Shown piece by piece: positions 1 through 7,690 of a stretch of 47,289 nt of DNA (position 1 is its first letter; every line of letters starts with the position of its first letter). The notes under the pieces are model-generated. The model was not told where the DNA came from, made no database searches, and was given only the letters and a program-made list of their open reading frames with translations. This stretch comes from Verrucomicrobiia bacterium. GTDB taxonomy: Bacteria > Verrucomicrobiota > Verrucomicrobiia > JABWAM01. The stretch lies in the NCBI GenBank assembly GCA_020849895.1, contig JADZFN010000061.1, forward strand, positions 1 to 47,289, written 5' to 3'. A program made the translations under genes and the position numbers.

Positions 1-71
1 AAGCGCACTCCCAACATCCGCCACTCCCCGCCCAGTTCCAGCAAACGCGAAAACGTCTTCTCGATTTCCAT
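1..71 (-). CDS. Possible transposase N-terminus (ISL3-like), cut by the window edge
   Basis: An ATG at 71 on the minus strand opens a frame that stays open to base 1 and reads MEIEKTFSRLLELGGEWRML and a few more residues. A purine-rich stretch (gtgaggg) lies just upstream. The pattern of a short charged start followed by LLELG-x-x-WR resembles the N-terminus of ISL3-family transposases, in which a zinc-binding region follows. The stretch at about 104-126 (ccactgaaaaacacgagcaacc) could be part of a terminal inverted repeat of such an element. Only 23 codons are visible, so both the family and the reality of the gene are guesses. Confidence 0.3.
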   Translation of the reverse strand, partial: MEIEKTFSRLLELGGEWRMLGVR

Positions 72-176
72 CCCTCACTTCTGCCTTGACCTCACCCCCC
101 ATTCCACTGAAAAACACGAGCAACCATAAATGGTGAGTCGCCCGTCGAAGACGACCTTCTATTTTCGCTTTCCATT

Positions 177-953
177 TCATTGTTTCATTCCTTCGTCGTA
201 AATCCATGTCGCTTCCTCGTCGGTCAGCGGGCGATCGAGGATCATCACTTCATCAATCAGATAGCGGCACGAGGCCGATTGCGCGCCGACCTTGATCAGC
301 CCCGCGCCATCGCCCTCGGACGGAAACCGGACGGGCGTGTCCACCCGGCCCAACGGCGCGCCATCGAGCGAGAACTCCACCGCATTGGAGCGCCAGTTCA
401 TCACCCACAGATGCCATTCGCCATTCTGCCAGCCCAGCGAATTGCCGCCTTGGATGAGAATTTCCTTCGAGTCGCCGAGCTTGGCCCACGCGTAGATCAT
501 GTCCGTCCGGTCGGCTTTGAGCCGGCCCTGCCGGCCGAGCAACAGCTTCACGCCGTGGCTCATGATCGTCACCGGAAAGAAATAATCTTCCGTGTCGCTG
601 CGCACCCAGTCGTGCGGGCTGGTCCAGGCAACGGCCGCGCCCGGTCGGGTCAGATCCACGTTGCCGGCCGCGGAATATCCGAAAGTGGATTGCCCCTTCC
701 CGACCAGCATCATCGCTTTCCCATGCAACCCGGGAAGGAATTGCGGCTCGCCGTCATCGGTCTTGGTCGGCGCGGCCTCTCCTTTGGCCAGCTCCGCGTT
801 CACACCGCGATCGAAGCTGAGATAGAACGTGATCGCGTCGCCGAACCGCGTCAGCGCCGGGTTGTCCGCGTTCGCCGAATTGGTCTGTGCGGATGAAAAC
901 AGCGTCGAAAGACTCAGAAACAACATGACCGGCAGCAGGCAGTGAGTTTTCAT
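177..953 (-). CDS. Secreted LamG-like (concanavalin A-like fold) domain protein
   Basis: 258 residues. A signal peptide covers about residues 1-22 (charged MKTH, hydrophobic core, SSA cleavage site). The rest resembles a single LamG/laminin-G-like jellyroll: YLSFDRG near the start of the domain, WHLWVMNWRSNAVEFSLDG in the middle and the closing IDEVMILDRPLTDEEATWIY, which is typical of these domains. Such domains bind carbohydrate or protein ligands outside the cytoplasm and are very common in verrucomicrobial and planctomycetal secreted proteins. No catalytic domain is fused to it, so a binding or structural role is likelier than hydrolysis. The start is ATG 953, with agaggacc about 10 bases upstream. 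The pseudopilin lies upstream on the same strand with a 255-bp gap, so an independent promoter is likely. Confidence 0.75.
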   Translation of the reverse strand: MKTHCLLPVMLFLSLSTLFSSAQTNSANADNPALTRFGDAITFYLSFDRGVNAELAKGEAAPTKTDDGEPQFLPGLHGKAMMLVGKGQSTFGYSAAGNVDLTRPGAAVAWTSPHDWVRSDTEDYFFPVTIMSHGVKLLLGRQGRLKADRTDMIYAWAKLGDSKEILIQGGNSLGWQNGEWHLWVMNWRSNAVEFSLDGAPLGRVDTPVRFPSEGDGAGLIKVGAQSASCRYLIDEVMILDRPLTDEEATWIYDEGMKQ

Positions 954-1208
954 TTCAATTGGTCCTCTATTTCCACGATCGCAGTCGCCATCTCGCAGCG
1001 CGCGCTGCGTGGGAATCCGATGTCACCGACAGGAGCGCGAGACAGCCTGCCCGCAGGGCATGCGGGAATCGGTTTGTCACGCCTTCTGCGGGTTCGAGCT
1101 TCACCGGAGCCAGTGTACGCTTCGCGCGATGCAGTGGAATGCGAAAACTGCCAAATCGAATCCGAAAATTGCCGCACGGCGGACGCGGCGTCGCTCGTGG
1201 GGAACTCA

Positions 1209-1682
1209 TTACATGTCCACCGCGCTGATCTGGTACTTCGGCCAGGTGTCCGCCCAACCGATGTCCGGCGTGCGATCCCAACGAACGCGGCCATCCACGA
1301 ACAGGATGTTCGAGCCGTTGCGATGGGCCAACTGGCCAACGTCCACCTCCGGCCACCAGCCCATGGCTTCGTGCCACTGCGTGAGAGTGGATAACGTGCC
1401 GGTCCACTGAACGCTAATATTGACGACCGTGGGGAAGTCCCCATTGAAGTCGTCCTGGTGCATCTGGAAGGCGAAGCTGAGCTGCTTCAGGTTGTTCAGA
1501 CAGGTCGTGGCCTTGGCGGATTCCCGGGCGCCCTGCAACGCCGGCAGCAGCATCGCCGCGAGGATCGCGATGATGGCGATGACGACGAGAAGTTCGATGA
1601 GCGTAAACGCGAAGCGTTTACGCAGGTTATTGGTTATTGGTAGCGGCAGCTTCCCCGATCCGCTCTCCCAATAACTGATCAC
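1209..1682 (-). CDS. Type II secretion/type IV-like pseudopilin with H-X9-DG motif
   Basis: 157 residues from a GTG at 1682. The prepilin peptidase signal [20 protein letters not shown] starts near residue 26 and forms the N-terminal membrane helix. The C-terminal part contains H, nine residues, then DG ([12 protein letters not shown]), the hallmark of the large H-X9-DG pseudopilin family of Planctomycetes, Verrucomicrobia and Lentisphaerae. The protein would be processed at the inner membrane and assembled into, or presented by, a T2SS/T4P-like machine whose other parts are not in the window. Two oddities: it is short for the family (often above 200 residues), and its leader of about 25 residues before the phenylalanine is encoded largely by a heptamer inverted repeat (1625-1697), so the true start is uncertain. 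Confidence 0.8.
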   Translation of the reverse strand: MISYWESGSGKLPLPITNNLRKRFAFTLIELLVVIAIIAILAAMLLPALQGARESAKATTCLNNLKQLSFAFQMHQDDFNGDFPTVVNISVQWTGTLSTLTQWHEAMGWWPEVDVGQLAHRNGSNILFVDGRVRWDRTPDIGWADTWPKYQISAVDM

Positions 1683-1697
1683 CGATTACCATTAACC
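1625..1697. repeat. Palindromic element built from degenerate heptamers
   Basis: The left arm at 1625-1642 is two exact copies of GGTTATT followed by GGTA. The right arm at 1670-1697 is four degenerate heptamers in the opposite sense (AATAACT, GATCACC, GATTACC, ATTAACC). Between the arms AGCGG (1642-1646) can pair with CCGCT (1660-1664). The whole is an imperfect inverted repeat starting three bases beyond the stop codon of the PEP-CTERM gene and overlapping the first codons of the pseudopilin gene. It resembles dispersed intergenic heptamer repeats rather than coding sequence. Confidence 0.6.
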
Positions 1698-1700
1698 GCC

Positions 1701-2486
1701 TCATCGCCTCCGCCACATGAGCAGCAGACCGCTCAACCCCAGCAACGCCAGCGCCGACGGTTCCGGCACGAGATAGATTACGTCATCCATATATACCTCG
1801 CCGAACGCGGTGGAGGTACTGATTGCACGCGAGTACAGACCCCATCCATCGAAGGTAGCGCCGACGGCACGATCTGCCGCGGTGAGGTCCACCGCGTAGT
1901 TGAGGTTGTAGGTGCCATTCGTGACGTTCAACGACAGACGACCTTGGCTGTTGGTGCCACCGTTGGGATCGTATGCGTAACTAAACCAGTAGTCTCCATT
2001 TTGGGGGATGATGCTGAGGCTGCTGTCACGAGACGTCCCGTTCGCCAACCTTATCCGCGCGCCGACACGGAAGTTGCCGGCGGAGTTTTCCTGAACGAGC
2101 AACCCCGCGAGCGACTTATCGTCAACACCCTCTGAGAAATGGCCGATGATGGGATCATTGTCCATCGCATTGGCGTTGGTGACATCGAACTTGCCGGACG
2201 CGAAGAACGAGTTGTCCAGCGTCAAGAAGTTGCTGCCGAAGCTGGCGGTGTCGGCGTAGTAGGCGTCGTAGTTGGTCCGCTGGATCCGTCCACCGACCTC
2301 CCCGGCCGAGCCGCCCGCCACCGTGGTCGAGGCGCTGTAGCCGAAGTTGTTCGTGCTGTTTTGATTGTTGAGGACGCTCCATTGGGGATCGACGTCGAAA
2401 AAGTTGGTGACGACGCGAGCCTGGCCGGACGGCCCGGCCACGAAGATCCCGAGAGCCGCCGTGAGGATGATGAACAGTTTTTTCAT
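1701..2486 (-). CDS. PEP-CTERM sorting domain-containing secreted protein
   Basis: 261 residues from ATG 2486, chosen because GGAG lies about 8 bases upstream and the protein then begins with a normal signal peptide (MKKLFIILTAALGIFVAG); the frame is open further upstream but without such a site. The C-terminus VPEPSALALLGLSGLLLMWR is a classical PEP-CTERM signal: PEP motif, hydrophobic helix, arginine cluster. It is recognised by exosortase and leads to export and surface or matrix attachment. The body is rich in Asn, Ser, Thr and Gly and looks like a beta-rich adhesin or autotransported-type domain of unknown ligand. No exosortase gene is in the window. An AraC-type regulator is encoded upstream on the same strand (gap 176 bp). 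Confidence 0.85.
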   Translation of the reverse strand: MKKLFIILTAALGIFVAGPSGQARVVTNFFDVDPQWSVLNNQNSTNNFGYSASTTVAGGSAGEVGGRIQRTNYDAYYADTASFGSNFLTLDNSFFASGKFDVTNANAMDNDPIIGHFSEGVDDKSLAGLLVQENSAGNFRVGARIRLANGTSRDSSLSIIPQNGDYWFSYAYDPNGGTNSQGRLSLNVTNGTYNLNYAVDLTAADRAVGATFDGWGLYSRAISTSTAFGEVYMDDVIYLVPEPSALALLGLSGLLLMWRRR

Positions 2487-2604
2487 GGGTGCTTCTCCTT
2501 TTTCCATATTTTCGCGGACTCGACTCAACTTTGCGCTCTGCATTGCTGGTTGAATCCGCTGGCACAAAGCTCGCAAATTGCTCCGGGTTTCTCCACCTTA
2601 AAGC

Positions 2605-2633
2605 CATATAAGTATTGACACAATCTTTGCGAA
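2605..2633 (-). promoter_or_regulatory. Candidate promoter for the PEP-CTERM gene
   Basis: Read on the minus strand, TTCGCA (2628-2633) and TATATG (2605-2610) are separated by 17 bp in an AT-rich patch between the AraC gene stop and the PEP-CTERM gene. Each box matches the sigma-70 consensus at 4 of 6 positions. A transcript from here would have a leader of about 110 nt. Confidence 0.25.
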
Positions 2634-2662
2634 AAACGCCACCGGCGCACAGAATTCGCGTG

Positions 2663-3529
2663 TCAGCGGGTGGGAGGCTGGGGATTCTCGAAGCTGAGAT
2701 GAGCGCGGAATTCCGTCGGACTGACGCCGGTCTTCCGTCGGAAGAAGTTGCTGAAGTAGTATTCGGTGGAGAAGTGGAGACGCTGCGCGACTTCCTTCAC
2801 GCGCAGCCGCTGGTCGGCCAGCAACTCGCGCGCAAGATCAACTCGTCGGCTCTGGATGTAATCGTGCGGCGCTTCGCGCATGTGCTTTCGGAACAACGCT
2901 CGAAACGCCGAATAACCCAGGCCGGCCTGCGCGGCGAGTTCGTCCGCCCGCCAATCGCGCGCAGGATCGGCTTCGATGGCATTCAACGCGAGCGTGATCT
3001 CGCGTGGCAACGAGCGTTTGTCGTGCAGCAGCAGGTTGCTGGAGAGGAGCAGCTCTTCCATGACGCCGACCAGAGTCGCATGCACCTTCCATTCCCATTT
3101 GGGTGAGCGACTTTTCGCCAACCGCAACAGCCGCTCATGGGCGCGAAAGATCACGGCGGGCCGGCGGAGTTTGAAAATGGGATGTCGCTCCACGTCGAGT
3201 TCGTCCAGCCAGGCGTCCAGGCCGGGTCCGCCGAACCAAATCAATCGCGTCACCAGCGGCTTGTGGCCGGTTGGCGTGAACACCCGGGGCCGTCCCGCGC
3301 TGTAGAGACAGAAATGGGGCGGCGGCTTGAGCTCCCATTGTTGCGAGCCGAGTTGAAGATGGCCCTGGCCGGAAGCAACCCATGAGAGTCCCGCGCCGGG
3401 TTTCTCGAAGGAGGTGAACTCGCGCAGCCCGGTCGCCCGTCCCGTGCCGATGACGAACAGATGAAACAACAACCGCCGCGCCACTCGCGACGGGCGCACC
3501 CAGATCAACGCAGGTTTCTGGTTCGCCAT
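2663..3529 (-). CDS. AraC family transcriptional regulator
   Basis: 288 residues from ATG 3529; a TTG at 3565 in the same frame is a weaker alternative, and neither has a clear ribosome-binding site. The N-terminal two thirds look like an AraC-type cupin sensor domain (for example SWVASGQGHLQLGSQQWELK). The last 100 residues hold the two helix-turn-helix motifs of the AraC/XylS domain: DWRADELAAQAGLGYSAFRALFRK, a linking helix, then VKEVAQRLHFSTEYYFSNFF and the terminal KKTGVSP-type signature (here RRKTGVSPTEFR). It probably senses a sugar or related ligand. The gene lies downstream of the DapA-like gene on the same strand (gap 121 bp), which makes the direct repeats at 4645-4716 a reasonable candidate operator. 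Confidence 0.85.
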   Translation of the reverse strand: MANQKPALIWVRPSRVARRLLFHLFVIGTGRATGLREFTSFEKPGAGLSWVASGQGHLQLGSQQWELKPPPHFCLYSAGRPRVFTPTGHKPLVTRLIWFGGPGLDAWLDELDVERHPIFKLRRPAVIFRAHERLLRLAKSRSPKWEWKVHATLVGVMEELLLSSNLLLHDKRSLPREITLALNAIEADPARDWRADELAAQAGLGYSAFRALFRKHMREAPHDYIQSRRVDLARELLADQRLRVKEVAQRLHFSTEYYFSNFFRRKTGVSPTEFRAHLSFENPQPPTR

Positions 3530-3650
3530 AACGAGAACGATGTTCGTCCGGGAAGCAAAGCTCAAGCGCGATGTTCAGCGCATGGCAGTGCAAGCGCCGA
3601 CCATCAGCAGGCTTCAGCAGGGCGCTCGAATGGCGTCGCCGCGATGAGAA

Positions 3651-4592
3651 TCAGATCAGCCCGATCGCCTTCAGTTCACCGCGAATCCGCTCCACGTCCG
3701 TGGCCGGCAACGGCCGCAATGGCCGCCGCGCGTGCGGGCTGGCAAACTTGCCCATCAGCCAGCGGGCGCATTTCATCCGTTGATGCGCGTTGCTCGACGG
3801 TTCGCCAAACCGATAAATGATCTGCGCGAGCGGACGCACCATCTCCTCGGCCTTGTACGCGCCTTCGAGATCGCGCGCGAGCGCCCGTCGCACCAGTTCC
3901 ACGATCAACTCGGGAGCAAACCCGGCAAATCCCACCAGCGCCCCGTCCGCGCCGTCGAGCAGGCTCACGAGAAGATATTCGTCCTGGCAACTGATGATGC
4001 TCACGTGCGACGCGGCTTTCTTCAACGCCCGGTAATCATGCCCCCACCGCGCCATGTCGCGCGTGCCCATCTTGATGCTGACCACGCGCGGCAGTTTCAC
4101 CATCTCCAGCATCTCCGCCAGCGAATAGCCCGCCTTCGTCCACGCCGGGTATTGATGGACCACGATGTCAATGCCCGCGCCTTCCGCCACGTCCTGAAAA
4201 AATCCCACCGCCGTCCGGGAATCCCGGCCAAAGCGCAGCCAGTGATGCGGCGGCATCAACAGAATCGCGTCAGCGCCGGCATCCTTCGCCATCTTCGCAT
4301 GAAGGATCGCTTCCCGGCTTCCCTCCGCGGAGACGCCGCTGATGACCTTGACCCGGCCGCGCGATTCTTCCGCGACGATCCGCGTCACCCGCGCGCGTTC
4401 CTCCGGCAACAACGACATGATCTCGCCCGTATGGCCGTTCGGGACGAGTCCCATCAGGCCGGGCACGTCCACCAGCTCGCGGATGTACGCGCGCAAGCCC
4501 GCCTCGTCGAGGTCTTCATTTTCGTGAAACGGGCAAAGCGTCGCCGCGAACACGCCTGTCCAAGGTTTGATGAATTGCGAATCGGTTTTCAC
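3651..4592 (-). CDS. Dihydrodipicolinate synthase/N-acetylneuraminate lyase family protein
   Basis: 313 residues from GTG 4592, which has aggcgac upstream and gives the usual family length; a TTG at 4625 would add eleven residues. It is a class I aldolase-type TIM barrel. The Schiff-base lysine is at about residue 174 (VSIKMGTRD) and a tyrosine at about 148 (HQYPAWT) sits where the family tyrosine is expected, although the surrounding YN-P motif is altered. The loop NGHTGE (about 52-57) replaces the usual GTTGE. Housekeeping DapA would keep the canonical motifs, so this is more likely a catabolic lyase or dehydratase acting on a 2-keto acid. It is divergent from a dehydrogenase-isomerase-hydro-lyase operon and upstream of an AraC regulator, which supports a role in sugar-acid breakdown. 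The substrate cannot be read from the sequence. Confidence 0.85.
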   Translation of the reverse strand: MKTDSQFIKPWTGVFAATLCPFHENEDLDEAGLRAYIRELVDVPGLMGLVPNGHTGEIMSLLPEERARVTRIVAEESRGRVKVISGVSAEGSREAILHAKMAKDAGADAILLMPPHHWLRFGRDSRTAVGFFQDVAEGAGIDIVVHQYPAWTKAGYSLAEMLEMVKLPRVVSIKMGTRDMARWGHDYRALKKAASHVSIISCQDEYLLVSLLDGADGALVGFAGFAPELIVELVRRALARDLEGAYKAEEMVRPLAQIIYRFGEPSSNAHQRMKCARWLMGKFASPHARRPLRPLPATDVERIRGELKAIGLI

Positions 4593-4644
4593 AGTGTCGC
4601 CTGTACGACGCGGGCCGCCCGGCAATCAAGGGAAATCGCCCACC

Positions 4645-4716
4645 GGTTAATCTTCATACGAGATTCGGCAGTTTTTATACTGGTTAATCTTCATACGAGA
4701 TTCGGCAGTTTTTATA
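4645..4716. repeat. Two 35-bp direct repeats between divergent operons
   Basis: The 35-bp unit at 4645-4679 recurs identically at 4682-4716 with a period of 37 bp. It begins ggttaatcttcatacgagat and ends ggcagtttttata. It is much richer in A and T than the flanking genes and fills most of the gap between the DapA-like gene and the dehydrogenase gene. A pair of identical sites on nearly the same face of the helix is what AraC-type dimers often bind. The exact identity suggests a recent duplication or strong selection. Confidence 0.75.
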
Positions 4717-4718
4717 TT
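4653..4718 (+). promoter_or_regulatory. Tandem promoter-like sequences inside the direct repeats
   Basis: Each repeat copy contains TTCATA and, 17 bp later, a good -10 box: TATACT for copy 1 (4653-4658 and 4676-4681) and TATATT for copy 2 (4690-4695 and 4713-4718). Each -10 box matches TATAAT at 5 of 6 positions. The distal copy would start transcription near 4725, about 28 nt before the dehydrogenase ATG. The weak -35 boxes fit activator-dependent promoters. Confidence 0.45.
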
Positions 4719-4752
4719 TCGCCCGCCGCCGGATAAGAATTAAGCTGTCCCC

Positions 4753-5859
4753 ATGCAAACGTCGACCCGACTTCGCGCCGTCATCATCGGCTGTGGCGGC
4801 ATGGGTCGCGCCCACGCACGGGCGCTTCTCCCCTTCGACCGATTCGAGTTGGTCGCCGCCTCCGACCCGTCGCCGGACGCGCGTGCGGAGATGCAAAAGG
4901 TCGCGCCCGCCCTTCCGCTCTACGACGATACCGACACGATGTTCCAGCGCGAGCGGCCGGAGACCGCCATCATCACCACCTCCTCGATGTTCCATCACAA
5001 GCTCGTGCTCGCGGCGCTTCGGGCGGGCGCGCACGTGTTGTGCGAGAAACCGTTCGCCGTCACGCTGGCCGAGGCCGACGAGATGCTGGCCGTGGCGAGA
5101 GAGACGGGCCGCATGTTGCTGATCGGTCACCAATTCCGCATCAATCCCCGGGTGCTGGCCGGTTTGCGTCTGGTCCGGGAAGGCCGGCTCGGGGACATCC
5201 TGGCGTTGCGTTGCGCCGGCAAGGGCCGCCACGGCGGGTGGGAACTGGTCGAAACCGGCACCCATCTGTTCGACATCGCCATGCTCTTCGCGGGCGCGCC
5301 GCGCTGGGTTTCCGCCGCGATGTGGACGAAGGGACACCGCGCGACCGAGGCGGACATCGTGGACAGCCGCACGCTTTTTCACCTCGCGACCGGACCCGTG
5401 GTCGGCGAGCGCGTCCACACGACCGTCGGCTTCGACAACGGCGTGTTGCTGCACGCGGAGTTCTTGGACATTCGCTCCAACAACTTCGTCGAGCTTCTCG
5501 GCACAAAGGGCGCGCTCCACCTTCCGATCGGCGCGGCGGCAGCGCAACCGTTCTTTTGTCCCAAGCCATACGTGAACCCGAATGATCCCGACGCGAAATG
5601 GCAGCCCGTCCCGTTCGAATGGGGCAAGTGGGGACAGGAACACAATCTTTACACCTACGATCTCTGGGCGCAGTGGCTGGCCGATCCCGACGCGAAACCG
5701 ATGGCGATCCACGGACGGCATCCGATGGACGCCGAGAACGGCCGGCTGGCGATGGAGATCATCCACGGCGCGTTCGAGTCGCAGTTTCAGGACGGACGGC
5801 CCGTGACCATCCCGCTCCTGAATCGAGAGCATCCGTTGCAAAGGAGAATGACACGATGA
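4753..5859 (+). CDS. Gfo/Idh/MocA family NAD(P)-dependent oxidoreductase
   Basis: 368 residues. An N-terminal Rossmann fold carries GCGGMG (residues 13-18), and the family signature EKP is at 98-100 (CEKPFAV), whose lysine is catalytic in the family. The substrate domain follows with GTHLFDIAM, containing the conserved histidine-aspartate pair. These enzymes oxidise or reduce sugars, inositols and sugar acids. The start is ATG 4753 with no obvious Shine-Dalgarno sequence. It is first in a three-gene operon: its stop overlaps the next start by 4 bases (ATGA). With the divergent lyase it probably forms one catabolic pathway. The exact substrate is unknown. Confidence 0.9.
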   Translation: MQTSTRLRAVIIGCGGMGRAHARALLPFDRFELVAASDPSPDARAEMQKVAPALPLYDDTDTMFQRERPETAIITTSSMFHHKLVLAALRAGAHVLCEKPFAVTLAEADEMLAVARETGRMLLIGHQFRINPRVLAGLRLVREGRLGDILALRCAGKGRHGGWELVETGTHLFDIAMLFAGAPRWVSAAMWTKGHRATEADIVDSRTLFHLATGPVVGERVHTTVGFDNGVLLHAEFLDIRSNNFVELLGTKGALHLPIGAAAAQPFFCPKPYVNPNDPDAKWQPVPFEWGKWGQEHNLYTYDLWAQWLADPDAKPMAIHGRHPMDAENGRLAMEIIHGAFESQFQDGRPVTIPLLNREHPLQRRMTR

Positions 5860-6719
5860 CGCCACGCAAGCATCCGCTGATCTATTTCCACAAATCGCTG
5901 CGCGTGTCCGGTATTGCCGGCATGATCGAGGCGGCGCACAAACTCGGGTTCGAAGGATACGACCTGTGTTGCCGGGCGGGATTCCCGGTCCACCCCGGCA
6001 ACATCCGCGCCGCGCTGCCGGAGGCGGTGAAGCAATTCCAGCGCGAAGGTCTCGTCGTGCCGATGCTCACCGGCGAAGGCGGTTTCGTCGAACCGACCCA
6101 TCCGACGGCCGAGCCGATTTTGGGAGCGATGCAGGCGGCCGGAATCGGCCTGATCAAGCTCGGCTATTTTCATTTCAATCCGCAGGAGGATTACTGGGAC
6201 AAGGTCAGCGTCATCCGCCGTCACTTCGACGGCTGGGCCAGGCTCGGCGAGAAATACGGCGTACGCGTTTGCTACCACACCCATTCCGGCCCTCACATGG
6301 GCATCAACGCCGCCGCCGTCATGCACCTGGTCAACGGCTGCGATCCGCGCTGGATCGGCGTCTATCTCGATCCGGGGCATCAGGTGATTGATGGCGAACT
6401 GCCCGACATGGCGATCCACATGACGCGGCGTTACCTGGCCATTGTCGGCCTCAAGGACATGCGCAAGGAACAGAACCCGGTCGGCCCGGGTCATCGGAGC
6501 GTGATCGTGCGGGCCGGGCTGGGCATGGTGGATTGGGTGGGCGTGTTCACGGCGCTGGCCCGCGTGAAGTTTGAAGGCCCGTTGACCGTTCACGGCGAGT
6601 TTGGCCGCAATTTTCCACCGCATCCCCAGGGCGAGCATCCCGATTTCCTGCCGGCGCTCGCGGAGGAAGTTCGCTTCTATCGCCGGCTGAGGGACACGTA
6701 TCTGGCGGGAGCGCCATGA
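5856..6719 (+). CDS. Sugar phosphate isomerase/epimerase (xylose isomerase-like TIM barrel)
   Basis: 287 residues. The start ATG 5856 overlaps the upstream stop and is preceded by AAGGAG at 5841-5846, so translation is coupled. It belongs to the AP endonuclease 2/xylose isomerase-like TIM barrel family. Metal-ligand motifs of the family are visible: CYHTHSGPHMG near the middle, YLDPGHQVIDG, VGLKDM, and a late HGEFG that supplies the final glutamate. Members of this family isomerise or epimerise keto-sugars and inosose-like compounds, and are often encoded next to Gfo/Idh/MocA dehydrogenases, as here. The specific substrate cannot be inferred. Confidence 0.85.
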   Translation: MTPRKHPLIYFHKSLRVSGIAGMIEAAHKLGFEGYDLCCRAGFPVHPGNIRAALPEAVKQFQREGLVVPMLTGEGGFVEPTHPTAEPILGAMQAAGIGLIKLGYFHFNPQEDYWDKVSVIRRHFDGWARLGEKYGVRVCYHTHSGPHMGINAAAVMHLVNGCDPRWIGVYLDPGHQVIDGELPDMAIHMTRRYLAIVGLKDMRKEQNPVGPGHRSVIVRAGLGMVDWVGVFTALARVKFEGPLTVHGEFGRNFPPHPQGEHPDFLPALAEEVRFYRRLRDTYLAGAP

Positions 6720-6723
6720 TGCC

Positions 6724-7626
6724 ATGATCTCACGAACCAAAGCCGAAGCCCCATCCCTGACGCTGCCGCAACAGACCCGACTCGACATCCGAGAAGGACG
6801 CGTGACCGGCACGGCGCACGGTCGCGCGCCCGGCTATCTGGTGTGCAACCTGGTCGTCATCCGCCGCGCGCTGGCCGACGAGTTTTTGCTCTATTGTCAA
6901 CGCAACCCGCAGGCGTGCCCGCTGCTCGAAGTGACCGATCCCGGCTGTTCCGAGCCGAAACGCCTCGCGCCCGGCAGCGATCTGCGCACTGATCTCTCGC
7001 GGTACGCGATCTATCGTGACGGCGTCCGGGAGGAAGACCGGGAGGACATTGTGGATGTGTGGGAGAACGATTTCGTGGCGTTCCTCATCGGCTCCGGCAT
7101 CTCGTTCGACGGCGCGCTCGAACGGGCGGGCGTGCCGACAACCGGCAACCGTTGGGTTGTGCGGACGAAACTCCAGACCGTGCCCGTCGGGCGCTTTCAC
7201 GGGCCGATGGCGGTGACGATGCGTTGGTTGACGCCCGCGCAGGCGATCACGGCAGTGCAGGTGACGAGCCGATTCCCGGCGTGTCACGGCGCGCCGATTC
7301 ACATTGGCGACCCGGAGTTGATCGGCGCGGACTTGAAACAACCGTTGTTCGGCCCGGTCGTGCCGCCGATTCCCAAGGGACTGATCGCGGTCTTCTGGCC
7401 GTGTGGCGTGACCCCGCAGGAAGCGGCGCTGGCGGCGAAGATAGACCTGATGATCACCCACGCGCCCGGGCACGGTTTCATCACCGACATCGAAGCGGAA
7501 CGGTTCGTTCAAAAAAATTTCCAAAGGAACCGGCAACTCCACGGGCACCCGCCTTCCCTTGCTGTTGACGAACTGTACGTCGCAACCTTCGCCCACCCAC
7601 AGCTTCACGTCGATGGCCAGGGATAA
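6724..7626 (+). CDS. YcsI/DUF1445-family putative hydro-lyase with run-on C-terminus
   Basis: 300 residues. The start ATG 6724 lies 4 bases after the isomerase stop. The body matches the YcsI/DUF1445 family (putative hydro-lyases; mammalian D-glutamate cyclase contains the same domain): APGYLVCNLVVI, a FCQRNP-like YCQRNPQACPLLEV, DLRTDLSRYAIYRDG, FLIGSGISFDGALERAG, FPACHGAPIHIGDPELIG, VFWPCGVTPQ and ITHAPGHGFITDIE. Family members normally stop a few residues after that last motif. Here the frame continues for about 37 residues (from about 7510) that have no family character and lie antisense to another gene fragment. The native stop therefore appears to have been lost by a rearrangement; the enzyme may still fold. 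It is third in the operon and probably dehydrates or cyclises an acid intermediate. Confidence 0.8.
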   Translation: MISRTKAEAPSLTLPQQTRLDIREGRVTGTAHGRAPGYLVCNLVVIRRALADEFLLYCQRNPQACPLLEVTDPGCSEPKRLAPGSDLRTDLSRYAIYRDGVREEDREDIVDVWENDFVAFLIGSGISFDGALERAGVPTTGNRWVVRTKLQTVPVGRFHGPMAVTMRWLTPAQAITAVQVTSRFPACHGAPIHIGDPELIGADLKQPLFGPVVPPIPKGLIAVFWPCGVTPQEAALAAKIDLMITHAPGHGFITDIEAERFVQKNFQRNRQLHGHPPSLAVDELYVATFAHPQLHVDGQG

Positions 7627-7690
7627 GCCATAGGCGTCGAACAGCCTCGGATCGGGCTCATTTCCCGGCTTGTTCCAGGGCCCTCCCCGT
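7512..7690 (-). pseudogene. Fragment of an unidentified protein gene at a rearrangement junction
   Basis: On the minus strand an uninterrupted reading reads like natural protein, from about GGPWNKPGNEPDPRLFDAYG through LSLAIDVKLWVGEGCDVQFV to VPVELPVPLEIFLNE. An in-frame stop lies just upstream near 7697, and no start codon or ribosome-binding site fits. Downstream the frame passes into the antisense of the hydro-lyase, where it loses protein character. It looks like an internal piece of a gene of unknown family. The limits are approximate. Confidence 0.3.

Noticed and set aside
1050..1066. Hairpin CCCGCA/TGCGGG between the pseudopilin and LamG genes
   Set aside because: Only a 6-bp stem with no T-run; too common in GC-rich sequence to call a terminator.
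954..1208. Possible tRNA T-loop (gggttcgagc) in the gap
   Set aside because: No matching T-stem, anticodon arm or acceptor stem.
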